The notes beneath the pieces were generated by a model, which saw nothing but the letters and a program-made list of their open reading frames with translations, had not been told where the DNA came from and searched no databases. From an uncultured Methylophaga sp. (GTDB lineage Bacteria; Pseudomonadota; Gammaproteobacteria; Nitrosococcales; Methylophagaceae), in NCBI GenBank assembly GCA_946885755.1, contig CAMPHB010000102.1:1-5615 (forward strand): DNA of 5,615 bases, in the 5' to 3' direction. Position numbers and translations under genes: made by a program. This document shows, in pieces, positions 1 through 5,615 of this stretch (positions within the stretch are counted from its first letter, which is position 1; every line of letters begins with the position of its first letter).

Positions 1-2632
1 TGACTTAAGCAAAGCGGTACCGGCCATTGTTGAGACCAAAAACTATCTCGACAGCAACAAAAAAATTCTGTTGGCCGGTATGGAGCATCTTGACGAACGT
101 TACGTCAAAGCCGTTGATTACAGTACCAAAGCGCCTCGCAGCGTTGCGCCAAAAATGGTGCTGTTGATTGATATTGTCGGAGATGATGAAAATGCTGTAG
201 CGGAAGCCTGCTCTGAAGTAGTGCGGCTGGCCAATGCGCGTGACGGTGAGGGCTTTATTGCCGTCAGCCCTGAGGCCCGCGCCAGATTCTGGGCGGATCG
301 GGCGCGTACCGCAGCTATTGCCAAACACACCAATGCCTTCAAAATTAACGAAGACGTGGTGATTCCGCTGGAACGTTTGTCGGAATATAACGATGGCATT
401 GAGCGTATCAATATCGTCCAATCAACCCGCAATAAGCTGCAAACCGCCGATGCGGTGCTGACTTGTTTAACAAATCAGCCGAAAGAGCTGAAACAGACTG
501 TTAAAAAGCTCGATGACAGCGCTGAAAACGATGCCATTTTGCAATCCAAAATCGACACTGCCTGTGAACATTTGCAGGTTGTTAAAGCCCGCTGGCAGCG
601 GCTGCTGGATAGTTTGGATACACCAGCTGGTGAGCTGTTTGATTTATTGTCTGACGATGCTAAATCAGCGGTTCAGGACGGTGATACCTTATTCCGCGTA
701 TTACAGCGCCGGGATTTGCGGATATCCTATCGGCATGAAGTCGAAAAACCACTGAAAGAACTGTTTCAGGGACAGGCACTGGAAGCACTGCGTAACAAGC
801 TGGATGAAGTCCATGCCGAAAACCGTTCCAGCCGCTTGTTTGTTGCGACGCATATGCATGCCGGTGACGGTAATGTGCATACTAATATTCCGGTCAATTC
901 CAACGACTACCAGATGATGCACGAAGCTGAGCGCATCGTTGATCAGGTGATGGCGCTGGCTGACAAACTGGGCGGTGTCATTTCCGGTGAACATGGTATC
1001 GGCCTGACCAAAATGCAGTATCTGGATAAAGCCACCATTGATGCGTTTGCCGGCTACAAACAAAAAGTTGACCCGCATGGCCGCTTTAATGCCGGTAAGT
1101 TGCTGGCTGGCTCGGGTCTGGATAAAGCTTATACGCCGTCTTTAAGGTTATTGCAGCAGGAAGCACTGATTCTGGAAGCCAGTGAACTTGGCGAAATCAA
1201 TAACGACATCAAGGACTGCCTGCGTTGCGGTAAATGTAAACCCGAATGTACCACCCATGTGCCACGGGCGAATTTACTGTATTCACCGCGCGACAAGATC
1301 CTCGGCACCGGGCTTATCATGGAAGCGTTCCTCTATGAGGAGCAGACCCGGCGCGGTATTTCCGTGCGGCATTTTGATGAGATGAACGATGTGGCTGATC
1401 ACTGCACTATCTGCCATCGCTGTCTGAATCCGTGCCCGGTGAATATCGACTTTGGTGATGTCACCATGAAGATGCGCGCCGTGCTGAAAAAACAAGGCAA
1501 ACGTAATGTCAGCCTCGGCACCATGAGTGCGATGGCTTATTTGAACGCCAAAGATCCGCTGACCGTGAAAATCATGCACAAAACCTTGGTGCAGATGGGG
1601 GCCAAAGCCCAGCGGCTAGCCCATGGTGCGGCCAAATATATGGGACTGCTGGCCAACAGCAAGAAAAAACGGCCATTACCGACCACCGGTAAAACACCGA
1701 TTCAGGAACAGGTAGTGCATTTTGTTAAAAAGCCGATGCCGGGCAATCTGCCGACGCAAACCACGCGCGGTATGCTGGGGCTGGAAGATGACAAAATGGT
1801 GCCGATCCTGCGTGATCCGCATAAGGTGAATGAAGAATCAGATGCGGTGTTTTATTTCCCGGGTTGTGGTTCTGAGCGGTTGTTCAGTCAGGTTGGTTTA
1901 GCGACGCTGGCAATGCTCTATGAAGTCGGCGCTGAAACGGTGTTGCCGCCCGGTTATCTTTGCTGCGGTTATCCGCAGGCATCAATTGGCGATGATGCCA
2001 AAGCCACTTCGATTTCCACCGGTAACCGCGTGTTGTTTCATCGGGTAGCCAATACGCTGAACTATATGGATATCAAGACGGTGATTGTCTCCTGCGGTAC
2101 CTGTATGGATCAGCTGCTGAAATATGAATTTGAGCAGATTTTCCCGGGCTGTCGTTTGCTGGATATTCACGAATACCTGATGGAAAAAGGTGTGCGTATG
2201 GAAGGTGTTGACGGGGTGCAATATATGTATCACGACCCGTGTCATACGCCGATGAAAACCTATAAACCGACTTCGGTTGCGTCAACTTTGCTGGGTCAGG
2301 ATGTGCCGCTTAATGATCGCTGCTGCGGTGAGGCTGGAACCTTCGCAGTAGCTCGGCCGGATATTGCCACGCAGGTGCGTTTCCGTAAGGAAGAGGAAAT
2401 CACCAAAGGCATTATGGAGTTGACTGGTCAGGAAAAAGCCAAAAACGGCAATGTGAAAATGCTGACATCCTGTCCGGCCTGCCAGCAGGGTCTGTCACGT
2501 TACAGTGAAGATACCGGTATTGAGACCGATTATATTGTCGTTGAAGTTGCCAAACATGTGCTTGGCGATAACTGGCATACCCGTTTTATCGACAATGCTA
2601 AAGCCGGTGGTATTGAGCGGGTATTGCTGTAA
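1..2632 (+). CDS. FAD-linked 2-hydroxyacid dehydrogenase fused to Fe-S/CCG oxidoreductase (partial, 5' end missing)
   Basis: This is the C-terminal 876 residues of a gene that starts before the window; the reading frame is open from base 2 and the stop is TAA at 2630. Seen: an FAD-oxidase C-terminal region (about residues 1-350) with the H-x-GDGN-x-H metal/substrate motif (HAGDGNVH, residues 286-293) and GEHGIG (329-334). Next come two 4Fe-4S motifs, CLRCGKCKPEC (from C406) and CTICHRCLNPCP (from C468), a basic linker, and two CCG modules: C622/CCG 654-656/CxxC 698-701 and C747/CCG 774-776/CxxC 824-827. Known: in this flavoprotein family (glycolate oxidase GlcD, D-lactate and D-2-hydroxyglutarate dehydrogenases) the His and Glu residues bind metal and substrate, and GlcF-like Fe-S/CCG parts pass electrons to the respiratory chain. 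Inferred: a cytoplasmic-face D-2-hydroxyacid dehydrogenase with both parts in one chain, resembling the very long DUF3683-containing family, whose N-terminal FAD-binding half would be upstream. The exact substrate (lactate, glycolate, 2-hydroxyglutarate) cannot be decided. The Met at position 71 is internal, not the start. Confidence 0.93.
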   Translation, partial: DLSKAVPAIVETKNYLDSNKKILLAGMEHLDERYVKAVDYSTKAPRSVAPKMVLLIDIVGDDENAVAEACSEVVRLANARDGEGFIAVSPEARARFWADRARTAAIAKHTNAFKINEDVVIPLERLSEYNDGIERINIVQSTRNKLQTADAVLTCLTNQPKELKQTVKKLDDSAENDAILQSKIDTACEHLQVVKARWQRLLDSLDTPAGELFDLLSDDAKSAVQDGDTLFRVLQRRDLRISYRHEVEKPLKELFQGQALEALRNKLDEVHAENRSSRLFVATHMHAGDGNVHTNIPVNSNDYQMMHEAERIVDQVMALADKLGGVISGEHGIGLTKMQYLDKATIDAFAGYKQKVDPHGRFNAGKLLAGSGLDKAYTPSLRLLQQEALILEASELGEINNDIKDCLRCGKCKPECTTHVPRANLLYSPRDKILGTGLIMEAFLYEEQTRRGISVRHFDEMNDVADHCTICHRCLNPCPVNIDFGDVTMKMRAVLKKQGKRNVSLGTMSAMAYLNAKDPLTVKIMHKTLVQMGAKAQRLAHGAAKYMGLLANSKKKRPLPTTGKTPIQEQVVHFVKKPMPGNLPTQTTRGMLGLEDDKMVPILRDPHKVNEESDAVFYFPGCGSERLFSQVGLATLAMLYEVGAETVLPPGYLCCGYPQASIGDDAKATSISTGNRVLFHRVANTLNYMDIKTVIVSCGTCMDQLLKYEFEQIFPGCRLLDIHEYLMEKGVRMEGVDGVQYMYHDPCHTPMKTYKPTSVASTLLGQDVPLNDRCCGEAGTFAVARPDIATQVRFRKEEEITKGIMELTGQEKAKNGNVKMLTSCPACQQGLSRYSEDTGIETDYIVVEVAKHVLGDNWHTRFIDNAKAGGIERVLL

Positions 2633-2639
2633 ACCAATT

Positions 2640-2677
2640 CGGGCAGCTGTTTTTACACGGCTGCCCGTTTTTTATTT
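2640..2677 (+). terminator. Rho-independent terminator of the dehydrogenase gene
   Basis: The arms CGGGCAGC (2640-2647) and GCTGCCCG (2660-2667) pair perfectly over 8 bp. The stem extends inward by a G-U, a G-C and a T-A pair, leaving a 6-nt loop (2651-2656). The tract TTTTTTATTT (2668-2677) follows directly. The hairpin starts 7 nt after the dehydrogenase stop codon. On the opposite strand the hairpin lies 4 bp past the stop of the HopJ gene, but the bases beyond it there (AATTGGTTT) are a poor U-tract, so termination of the leftward operon here is possible but weaker. Confidence 0.93.
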
Positions 2678-3016
2678 GGGGCTTAACGGCTCACCAGCAA
2701 AGCTGATGCCATCCCAGCCATGTTTGAGAAAATGGCGGATATTCTGATGGTCATCACCTTTCGGATTTAACAACACGTCCTGCCGGTAATAATCGCCGAA
2801 GCAGGCCAGTGTGTGGGCTTCGTTGAGATCCTGATGCAAACCGAAGGCAAAAATTTTGCATGAACCGTTGTTTTGGCCGGCGGCATTATCGAGGCCGGCA
2901 TTTTTAAAAGCGGTCGGCGTGAAATCATAATAAGCATCAATAACAGCCATGGTATCGGCAAAACTGATAGCGGCCGGATCATCAGTTAACTTGGCAAGAA
3001 AAGTCGCTAAATCCAT
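2672..3016 (-). CDS. HopJ-family protein (PF08888-like), function unknown
   Basis: A 114-residue protein matching the HopJ family over its whole length. Recognisable blocks are FADTMAVIDAYYDFTPTAF (residues 19-37), N-x-AGQNNGSCKIFAF (44-58), TLACFGDYYRQDVL (69-82), the DHQNIRHFLKHGW block (89-101) and the C-terminal GEPL. The family takes its name from a Pseudomonas syringae Hop protein and is often labelled 'type III effector', but related proteins are common in free-living gammaproteobacteria. Nothing here suggests secretion: there is no signal peptide, no chaperone gene and no type III secretion gene nearby. The start is ATG at 3016, with GGAG (3023-3026 on the - strand) 6 nt upstream; an in-frame TTG at 3028 overlaps that ribosome site and is rejected. 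It is the last gene of the leftward operon, 15 bp after the nitroreductase stop. Its TAA stop lies within the T-tract of the convergent terminator. Family call is secure; biochemical role is unknown. Confidence 0.93.
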   Translation of the reverse strand: MDLATFLAKLTDDPAAISFADTMAVIDAYYDFTPTAFKNAGLDNAAGQNNGSCKIFAFGLHQDLNEAHTLACFGDYYRQDVLLNPKGDDHQNIRHFLKHGWDGISFAGEPLSPK

Positions 3017-3022
3017 CAAAAA

Positions 3023-3026
3023 CTCC
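3023..3026 (-). promoter_or_regulatory. Ribosome binding site deciding the HopJ start
   Basis: GGAG on the - strand, 6 nt before ATG at 3016. It fixes the start at 3016 rather than the upstream in-frame TTG at 3028, which would place the site inside the coding region. Confidence 0.8.
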
Positions 3027-3031
3027 AAAAA

Positions 3032-3697
3032 TCAGGAAAAAAACCGGGTAAATTCATCAACTGCGATACGCTCGGTGCGGTATTGGTTAACCGGCGCATC
3101 AACAGCTTCGTAACCCAGCGCCAGGCCGCAAACCAATTGGCTGTCAGCCGGATAACCGAGCTTGGTTTTAACGATCTCCGGGTATTCGGCCAATGCCGCT
3201 TGCGGACAGGTCGCCAGCCCTTGTTCGGTAGCTGCCAGCATCAGCGATTGTAAAAACAGCCCCAGATCCAGATAAGAGCCGGTTTGCATGGCTTTATCGA
3301 GAAAAAACAGCAGCATCACCGGCGCATCAAAGGCGCGATAATTGGCAGCCCATTGGGCTTTTTGTGCCGCTTTATCACCGCGCTCGATATTCAGGCTTTG
3401 ATACAACTGCAAACCACAGCGCCGCCGCCTGTCAATATAAGGCGGCTGCCAGTCAGTCGGATAATACGCATAATCCGGCGTTGATTTTTCGCCGTTTTCA
3501 AAAGCGCTGACCAGCGCATCGGCCAAATGCTGTTTGCTAGTGCCGGTTAACACCGCCACCTGCCACGGCTGGGTATTGGCACCGGAAGGCGCCAGCCGGG
3601 CGATACTCAGTAATTCTGTAATGGTTTCCTGCGCCACCGGTTTATCAAGAAAAGCACGGGTACTGTGACGGGTGGTCAGTAAATCTTTAATCGTCAT
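3032..3697 (-). CDS. Nitroreductase-family FMN-dependent oxidoreductase
   Basis: A 221-residue soluble flavoprotein of the nitroreductase superfamily. Seen: the N-terminal FMN-phosphate motif RHSTR (residues 10-14), the FMN-loop block APSGANTQPW (36-45), a central helix with GSYLDLGLFLQSLMLAA (140-156), GLATCPQ (160-166), the late Gly-rich block GLALGYE (191-197) and a C-terminal Arg-containing tail with YRTER (206-210). Known: members bind FMN as homodimers and use NAD(P)H to reduce nitroaromatics, quinones or other electron-poor substrates. The overall look is closer to the 4-nitrobenzoate-reductase-like branch than to NfsA, but the physiological substrate cannot be read from sequence. The start is ATG at 3697, which begins 11 bp inside the end of the upstream DUF454 gene (shared bases AAATATGACGATTAA). 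A ribosome site is weak (AAGAAG about 12 nt upstream), so translational coupling is likely. An in-frame TTG at 3730 would give 11 extra residues before the conserved start and is not supported. Confidence 0.92.
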   Translation of the reverse strand: MTIKDLLTTRHSTRAFLDKPVAQETITELLSIARLAPSGANTQPWQVAVLTGTSKQHLADALVSAFENGEKSTPDYAYYPTDWQPPYIDRRRRCGLQLYQSLNIERGDKAAQKAQWAANYRAFDAPVMLLFFLDKAMQTGSYLDLGLFLQSLMLAATEQGLATCPQAALAEYPEIVKTKLGYPADSQLVCGLALGYEAVDAPVNQYRTERIAVDEFTRFFS

Positions 3698-4076
3698 ATT
3701 TGGGCTCGGCTTCTTTAAGATGCAGCACAAAGCCTATCATGACGCTTGCCAAGGCCAGTAATGCCAGCTGATAAGGCCACTGCCCCCAGAGCAGACCAAT
3801 CGAAAAACTAAAAGCAATCACCAGCATGGCTACCGCCTGATATTTGGTGCGGCGGCGTACCGTTTTGGTTTGATCCCATTGTTGCAGTGGCGGGCCGATC
3901 CAGCGATTAGTAATCAGCATTTTATGAAAACGCGGTGAGGTCTCGGCAAAACAGGCCAAAGCCAGGATCATAAAAGGTGTGGTCGGCACTACCGGCAACA
4001 GTGCGCCAATCAGCCCGAGAATGACACAAAGCCAGCCACAGCAAAAAATCACATAGTGTTTTATCTTAGCCTGCAT
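3687..4076 (-). CDS. DUF454 (YbaN-like) inner-membrane protein
   Basis: A 129-residue membrane protein of the DUF454 family, which includes E. coli YbaN. Seen: a hydrophobic segment at about residues 9-29, then the family signature LPVVPTTPFMILALACFAE (27-45) leading into TSPRFHKML (46-54), a basic cytoplasmic-type stretch KTVRRRTKYQ (71-80), and two more hydrophobic segments at about 81-98 and 101-120. The length fits the family. The biochemical role of DUF454 is not established. It is the first gene of the leftward operon, and its end overlaps the nitroreductase start by 11 bp. The start was chosen as ATG 4076, because the N-terminus then aligns with other family members, with a short charged start before the first membrane helix. 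No good ribosome site is visible (AGG lies 13 nt upstream). TTG at 4088 is in frame but too close to that AGG. The start is therefore moderately sure and the family very sure. Confidence 0.9.
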   Translation of the reverse strand: MQAKIKHYVIFCCGWLCVILGLIGALLPVVPTTPFMILALACFAETSPRFHKMLITNRWIGPPLQQWDQTKTVRRRTKYQAVAMLVIAFSFSIGLLWGQWPYQLALLALASVMIGFVLHLKEAEPKYDD

Positions 4077-4140
4077 CAGCGGATTCAAACCTAATCAATA
4101 TTAATGTTGTTGTGCGCTATCTAAAACCGGTGAATGCGCA

Positions 4141-4168
4141 TAGACTGCAAAACAGGGCGCATTATACC
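4141..4168 (+). promoter_or_regulatory. Weak candidate sigma70 promoter for the rightward sensor gene
   Basis: TAGACT (4141-4146) and TATACC (4163-4168) are separated by 16 bp, and each matches the sigma70 consensus at 4 of 6 positions. The start point would be near 4175, about 80 nt before ATG 4255. It shares bases with the leftward -10 box, so the two promoters could not easily be occupied together. This is a guess from weak matches; no better rightward promoter was found in 4077-4254. Confidence 0.35.
4161..4166 (-). promoter_or_regulatory. Sigma70 -10 box for the leftward DUF454 operon
   Basis: Read on the - strand this is a perfect TATAAT, followed by a GC-rich discriminator (GCGCCC). 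The expected start point is near 4154, giving an untranslated leader of about 78 nt to ATG 4076. No good -35 exists: at 17-bp spacing the hexamer is CCAAAA, matching TTGACA at only 2 of 6 positions. That region overlaps the ACCGGTTTT box, which suggests an activator or another regulator at this site (inference). Confidence 0.6.
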
Positions 4169-4241
4169 TTGCCTATGTACCGGTTTTGGGTGACTGAACA
4201 GATTTACGATGTTCTGCGCTAACAGGTCAGGACCATCAGCT

Positions 4242-4246
4242 AAGGA
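4242..4246 (+). promoter_or_regulatory. Ribosome binding site of the sensor gene
   Basis: AAGGA ends 8 nt before ATG 4255. An in-frame ATG at 4246 overlaps this site and so is unlikely to be used. This decides the start MSPWS. Confidence 0.75.
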
Positions 4247-4254
4247 TGCTGACT

Positions 4255-5615
4255 ATGTCGCCATGGAGTTTGTTGCAACGTCTAAGATTCACTATCCGTG
4301 TGACCGTTATTGGTGTGTTTTTGCTGATAACGTCGTTATCAGTGATAGCGGCTATCAGCCTGCAATATTATTTCAGCCGGGATTTGGCCAGCGATGCCGA
4401 ACTGGCTATTTATCAGCAAACGGCGAATGTCACCAAAGACTATTTAGCAGCAGCGGACAGTAAAGCCACCAACGCGGCAGAGGTGCTCGGCCAATATCCT
4501 GACTTAATTGACGGTAACTGGATCCGCCCGGGCGCTCGGCAGGTGTTTGCTGAGCTGATGCAGGAAACTCCTCTGTTTTATGCCATTTATATCGGTTTTG
4601 CCGATGGCAGTTTTTACGAGCTTATCAACCTCGAAACCCATCCTATCGTCCGCCGGCAATTACAGGCGGCACCACAAGATCGCTGGGTCGTCTTAACGGT
4701 CACAGGCGATGCGGATCAAAAACAACGCCGCTTTGATTATTTTGATGCCGACTTCAATTTACGGGTCAGCCGCAGCGAAAACACCGATTATGATCCGCGC
4801 CAGCGGCCATGGTTTACCAATGCCGGCAGCGATGTAGTCAGTAAAACCGATCCCTATTTATTTCAGCACTTGCAGGCGCCGGGACAAACCTATTCAACCA
4901 GGCTGGCAGGACAACAAGCTGTTTTGGCAGTAGATATTACGCTGTCGGCCTTATCTGACTTTTTGCTGACCCAGCCGGTTGCCAATGGCAGCGAAATTTA
5001 TCTGTTCCAGCAGGATGGCAGTTTGATCGCTTCCAATCAGGGCGCCGATAACAGCGGCGAATTACCGCCGGTGATGCCATTGACACTCAGTGACTCGGCA
5101 CTGGAAGTTGTTCAGCAATCGCCGTCTTTATTGGTCTCAAATGAACTGGACTGGCCACCGATAGATTTTGCAGTATCGGGGCAGCCTTATGGTTATGCCA
5201 TTGATTTACTGCGTTTGTTGGCGCAGATGATCGGTGTTGAGCTGCAATTTGTGAATGGACTGTCGTGGGCGGATTTAGTTAAACAATTCAAAGCCGGCCA
5301 ACTGGATGTGCTGCAACCATTGTCAGATTCAGCGGAAAATCTGCAGCTTGGAGCGCTGAGTCAGGAGTTTCTTGATTTATCCTATGGTGTGTTGACGCTG
5401 CCGGAAAACAAGCCGGTCAGCCGTATCAGTGAGCTTAATGGCAAAACCGTTGCAATCCCGCGCGGCTGGTCGATTATCGACACTTTAAAAGCGCAATTTC
5501 CGGCCATCAATGTGCTGGAGGTTAATGATGTGGCAGCAATGTTTGCCGCTGTCAAAAATCGTGAGGCGGATGCCGGCCTCGATAATACGGCGATTTTGCA
5601 ATACACTCAGCGGCA
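4255..5615 (+). CDS. Membrane-anchored sensor with double-Cache and SBP_bac_3 domains (partial, 3' end missing)
   Basis: The first 453 residues of a protein that runs off the window with no stop. Seen, in order: a short Arg-containing cytoplasmic tail (1-15); one membrane anchor (about 16-37); an extracytoplasmic helix leading into a double-Cache region (about 40-275) with FADGSFYELINLE (115-127), YDPRQRPWF (179-187), DPY (199-201) and VDIT (226-229). A solute-binding domain of family 3 follows from about 290, with DWPPIDF (299-305), GYAIDLLRLLAQMIGVEL (313-330), SWADLVKQFKAGQLDVL (337-353), LNGKTVAIPRG (394-404) and READAGLD (436-443). No membrane segment separates the two sensory domains, so both should lie in the periplasm. 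Known: such N-termini sit on signalling proteins with HD-GYP, GGDEF/EAL, cyclase or histidine-kinase outputs, after a second membrane helix. Which output applies here is not visible. The start is ATG 4255 with AAGGA 8 nt upstream. The frame is continuous and has no frameshift. Its expression is probably controlled from the divergent region it shares with the DUF454 operon. Confidence 0.85.
   Translation, partial: MSPWSLLQRLRFTIRVTVIGVFLLITSLSVIAAISLQYYFSRDLASDAELAIYQQTANVTKDYLAAADSKATNAAEVLGQYPDLIDGNWIRPGARQVFAELMQETPLFYAIYIGFADGSFYELINLETHPIVRRQLQAAPQDRWVVLTVTGDADQKQRRFDYFDADFNLRVSRSENTDYDPRQRPWFTNAGSDVVSKTDPYLFQHLQAPGQTYSTRLAGQQAVLAVDITLSALSDFLLTQPVANGSEIYLFQQDGSLIASNQGADNSGELPPVMPLTLSDSALEVVQQSPSLLVSNELDWPPIDFAVSGQPYGYAIDLLRLLAQMIGVELQFVNGLSWADLVKQFKAGQLDVLQPLSDSAENLQLGALSQEFLDLSYGVLTLPENKPVSRISELNGKTVAIPRGWSIIDTLKAQFPAINVLEVNDVAAMFAAVKNREADAGLDNTAILQYTQR

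Larger units (their letters stand above)
4123..4187. repeat. Inverted AAAACCGGT / ACCGGTTTT boxes flanking divergent promoters
   Basis: AAAACCGGT (4123-4131) and its exact reverse complement ACCGGTTTT (4179-4187) are 9-bp arms with a 47-bp spacer; each also contains the 6-bp palindrome ACCGGT. Their centres are 56 bp apart. One lies over the -35 region of the leftward promoter, the other downstream of its start point. Probable regulator binding sites (inference). The spacer is too long and the promoter positions are wrong for a simple terminator. Confidence 0.5.

Noticed and set aside
71..73. ATG at 71 as the start of the dehydrogenase
   Set aside because: The frame is open from base 2 and the preceding residues continue the FAD-oxidase fold, so this Met is internal to a gene that begins outside the window.
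701..1078. Antisense open frame inside the dehydrogenase gene (and similar ones at 118-432, 1283-1579 and 1982-2245)
   Set aside because: They lie opposite a strongly conserved coding region, show no family motifs and are expected by chance opposite a long gene.
2672..3016. HopJ as evidence for a type III secretion or pathogenicity locus
   Set aside because: No secretion, chaperone or virulence genes are present and base composition matches the neighbours; the family is widespread in non-pathogens.
4077..4088. TTG start at 4088 for the DUF454 protein
   Set aside because: The only AGG is nearly adjacent to it, and family members begin close to the first membrane helix, which favours ATG 4076. 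Not fully excluded.
4123..4187. The AAAACCGGT inverted pair as a terminator or mobile-element end
   Set aside because: The 47-bp spacer, the lack of a T-tract after a compact stem, and the absence of any transposase or target duplication argue against both.
4209..4463. 84-residue open frame on the + strand
   Set aside because: It overlaps the sensor gene in another frame, has no recognisable domain and no ribosome site, while the frame from ATG 4255 is open to the window end and has clear Cache and SBP motifs.
5382..5606. Antisense open frame near the window end
   Set aside because: Opposite the SBP domain of the sensor; no motif and no ribosome site seen.

Overview
The window looks like chromosomal DNA from a gammaproteobacterium of medium G+C. 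The evidence is the type of proteins present (a fused FAD/Fe-S 2-hydroxyacid dehydrogenase, a HopJ-family protein, a YbaN-like DUF454 membrane protein, a Cache/SBP sensor), the sigma70-like -10 box and the compact gene layout. The genus cannot be fixed from the sequence. There are no tRNAs, rRNAs, transposases, phage genes or CRISPR repeats.

Layout. (1) Positions 1-2632, + strand: the C-terminal 876 residues of a very large dehydrogenase whose N-terminus lies upstream of the window. It joins an FAD-linked oxidase C-terminal region, two 4Fe-4S ferredoxin motifs and two CCG (cysteine-rich) modules in one chain, so it is a single-polypeptide form of the GlcD/GlcF or LdhD-type arrangement. A strong intrinsic terminator follows at once. 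(2) Positions 2672-4076, - strand: a tight three-gene operon, transcribed in the order DUF454 membrane protein, nitroreductase-family flavoprotein, HopJ-family protein. The first two genes overlap by 11 bp and the last two are 15 bp apart. The operon converges on the dehydrogenase gene, and its last stop codon lies inside the T-tract of that gene's terminator. (3) Positions 4077-4254: a 178-bp divergent control region with a perfect TATAAT facing left, a weaker promoter facing right that uses almost the same bases, and a pair of inverted AAAACCGGT / ACCGGTTTT boxes around both. (4) Positions 4255-5615, + strand: the N-terminal 453 residues of a membrane-anchored sensor. It has one transmembrane anchor, a double-Cache domain and then a bacterial solute-binding (SBP_bac_3 / Venus-flytrap) domain. 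The signalling output lies beyond the window.

Most of the window is ordinary gene content. The most interesting parts are the tandem Cache + SBP sensor, which has departures at key ligand-binding positions in both domains, and the symmetric operator-like boxes in the divergent promoter region. The redox genes (dehydrogenase, nitroreductase) are neighbours, but nothing in the sequence shows that they share a pathway.
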